Assembly: GCF_004365875.1 (NCBI RefSeq)
Contig: NZ_SODF01000001.1
Span: 2,108,001-2,172,000, forward strand
DNA from: Kribbella kalugense
Lineage (GTDB): Bacteria; Actinomycetota; Actinomycetes; Propionibacteriales; Kribbellaceae
DNA length: 64,000 nucleotides
Direction: 5' to 3'
Shown: positions 63,838-64,000 of the stretch, one piece after another
Numbering within the stretch: the first letter of the stretch is position 1
Layout: every line of letters starts with the position of its first letter
Program-made: the position numbers and the translations under genes
The notes under the pieces: model-generated
Told to the model about the DNA's origin: nothing
What the model saw: the letters and a program-made list of their open reading frames with translations, nothing else
Database searches by the model: none

Positions 63838-63859
63838 CTCGTTTCCTGGCGCACGAGAC
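63838..63859. promoter_or_regulatory. Inverted repeat, candidate GntR operator
   Basis: TCTCGT and ACGAGA, six-base arms exactly complementary, ten bases apart, 76 bases before the GntR start. No second copy was found in front of the amide cluster. Confidence 0.4.
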
Positions 63860-63939
63860 CGGCCTTGTATGTGGCCACCGGACATGGTTCTGTTGGGGCG
63901 ACAGCACCTTCTCGTGACGCTGCCCTTGGACCTGGTAGC

Positions 63940-63953
63940 GCATCGACCGATGC
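63940..63953. promoter_or_regulatory. Inverted repeat between GntR gene and a possible divergent gene
   Basis: GCATCG-AC-CGATGC with perfect six-base arms, 26 bases before the possible start at 63979. Candidate operator. Confidence 0.35.
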
Positions 63954-64000
63954 ACTACACAGAACCGGGGCGTTTCTCATGTCACAGCTGCTTGCCGAAG

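Larger units (their letters stand above)
63763..64000. other. Upstream region of the GntR gene, with inverted repeats
   Basis: No complete gene. Holds the inverted repeats TCTCGT/ACGAGA (63838-63859) and GCATCG-AC-CGATGC (63940-63953). A possible plus-strand start ATG at 63979 (first residues MSQLLAE) may open a further gene beyond the window, but nothing can be said about it. Confidence 0.5.

Noticed and set aside
63979..64000. Start of a further gene at the right edge
   Set aside because: Only seven codons are visible and the ribosome site is weak; no product can be supported.

Overview
The window reads as chromosomal DNA of a high-G+C actinobacterium. The supporting signs are strong G/C preference at third codon positions, many GTG starts, Tat and lipoprotein signals, CGAAC-N4-GTTCG SOS boxes and a SAM-IV riboswitch. 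The block order (dxr-rip-ispG; ftsK-rodZ-rimO-pgsA-cinA-clgR; DUF3046; recA-recX) is typical of actinobacteria. A Kribbella/Nocardioides-type organism is my inference from overall gene content, not something the sequence proves. No tRNA, rRNA, phage, insertion sequence or CRISPR array was seen.

Layout. 1-6.1 kb: a partial cyclase-family gene, a Nudix hydrolase, and the minus-strand run dxr-rip-ispG plus a nucleosidase-like gene (MEP isoprenoid pathway and site-2 protease), preceded by an FHA protein. 6.2-9.1 kb: plus-strand glutamine amidotransferase, DUF1707 protein, glutaryl-CoA-dehydrogenase-like enzyme and truncated haemoglobin. 9.1-14.6 kb: RNase Y with a long upstream region, an MT0933-type antitoxin-like protein, a YjbR protein, a Tat-exported phospholipase C and a GNAT enzyme. 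14.6-38.3 kb: the DNA-repair and cell-division core, with recA, a RecX carrying a giant disordered N-terminus, lhr-nei2 and an SOS-boxed DUF4262 gene, clgR, cinA, an XRE/MetAP pair, pgsA, rimO, rodZ-like and ftsK.

38.4-48.6 kb is a LacI-type regulated carbohydrate cluster. Ten plus-strand genes, mostly overlapping by 4-11 bases, encode a beta-propeller protein, two paralogous metal-dependent hydrolases, a MalEFG-type ABC importer without its own ATPase, a transglutaminase-fold protein, NagA-like and NagB-like enzymes, and the repressor. It looks like import and breakdown of an unusual N-acylated amino sugar or glycopeptide. 48.6-54 kb: a SAM-IV riboswitch in front of a cysteine-desulfurase-like PLP enzyme, then prolyl oligopeptidase and PhoD on the minus strand.

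54.1-63.8 kb is an amide-utilisation cluster: an enantioselective-type amidase, a complete oligopeptide-type ABC importer (ATPase, binding protein, two permeases, ATPase), a 67-residue GatC/AtzG-like subunit immediately followed by an AtzE-like amidase, and a convergent GntR/UTRA repressor.

The most notable items are the amino-sugar cluster with its divergent NagA and two operators exactly 100 bp apart, the SOS box directly in front of a DUF4262 gene next to lhr-nei2, the SAM-IV-controlled desulfurase-like gene, the AtzG/AtzE-ABC cluster with a near-continuous 18-bp hairpin in its leader, and the RecX N-terminal extension.
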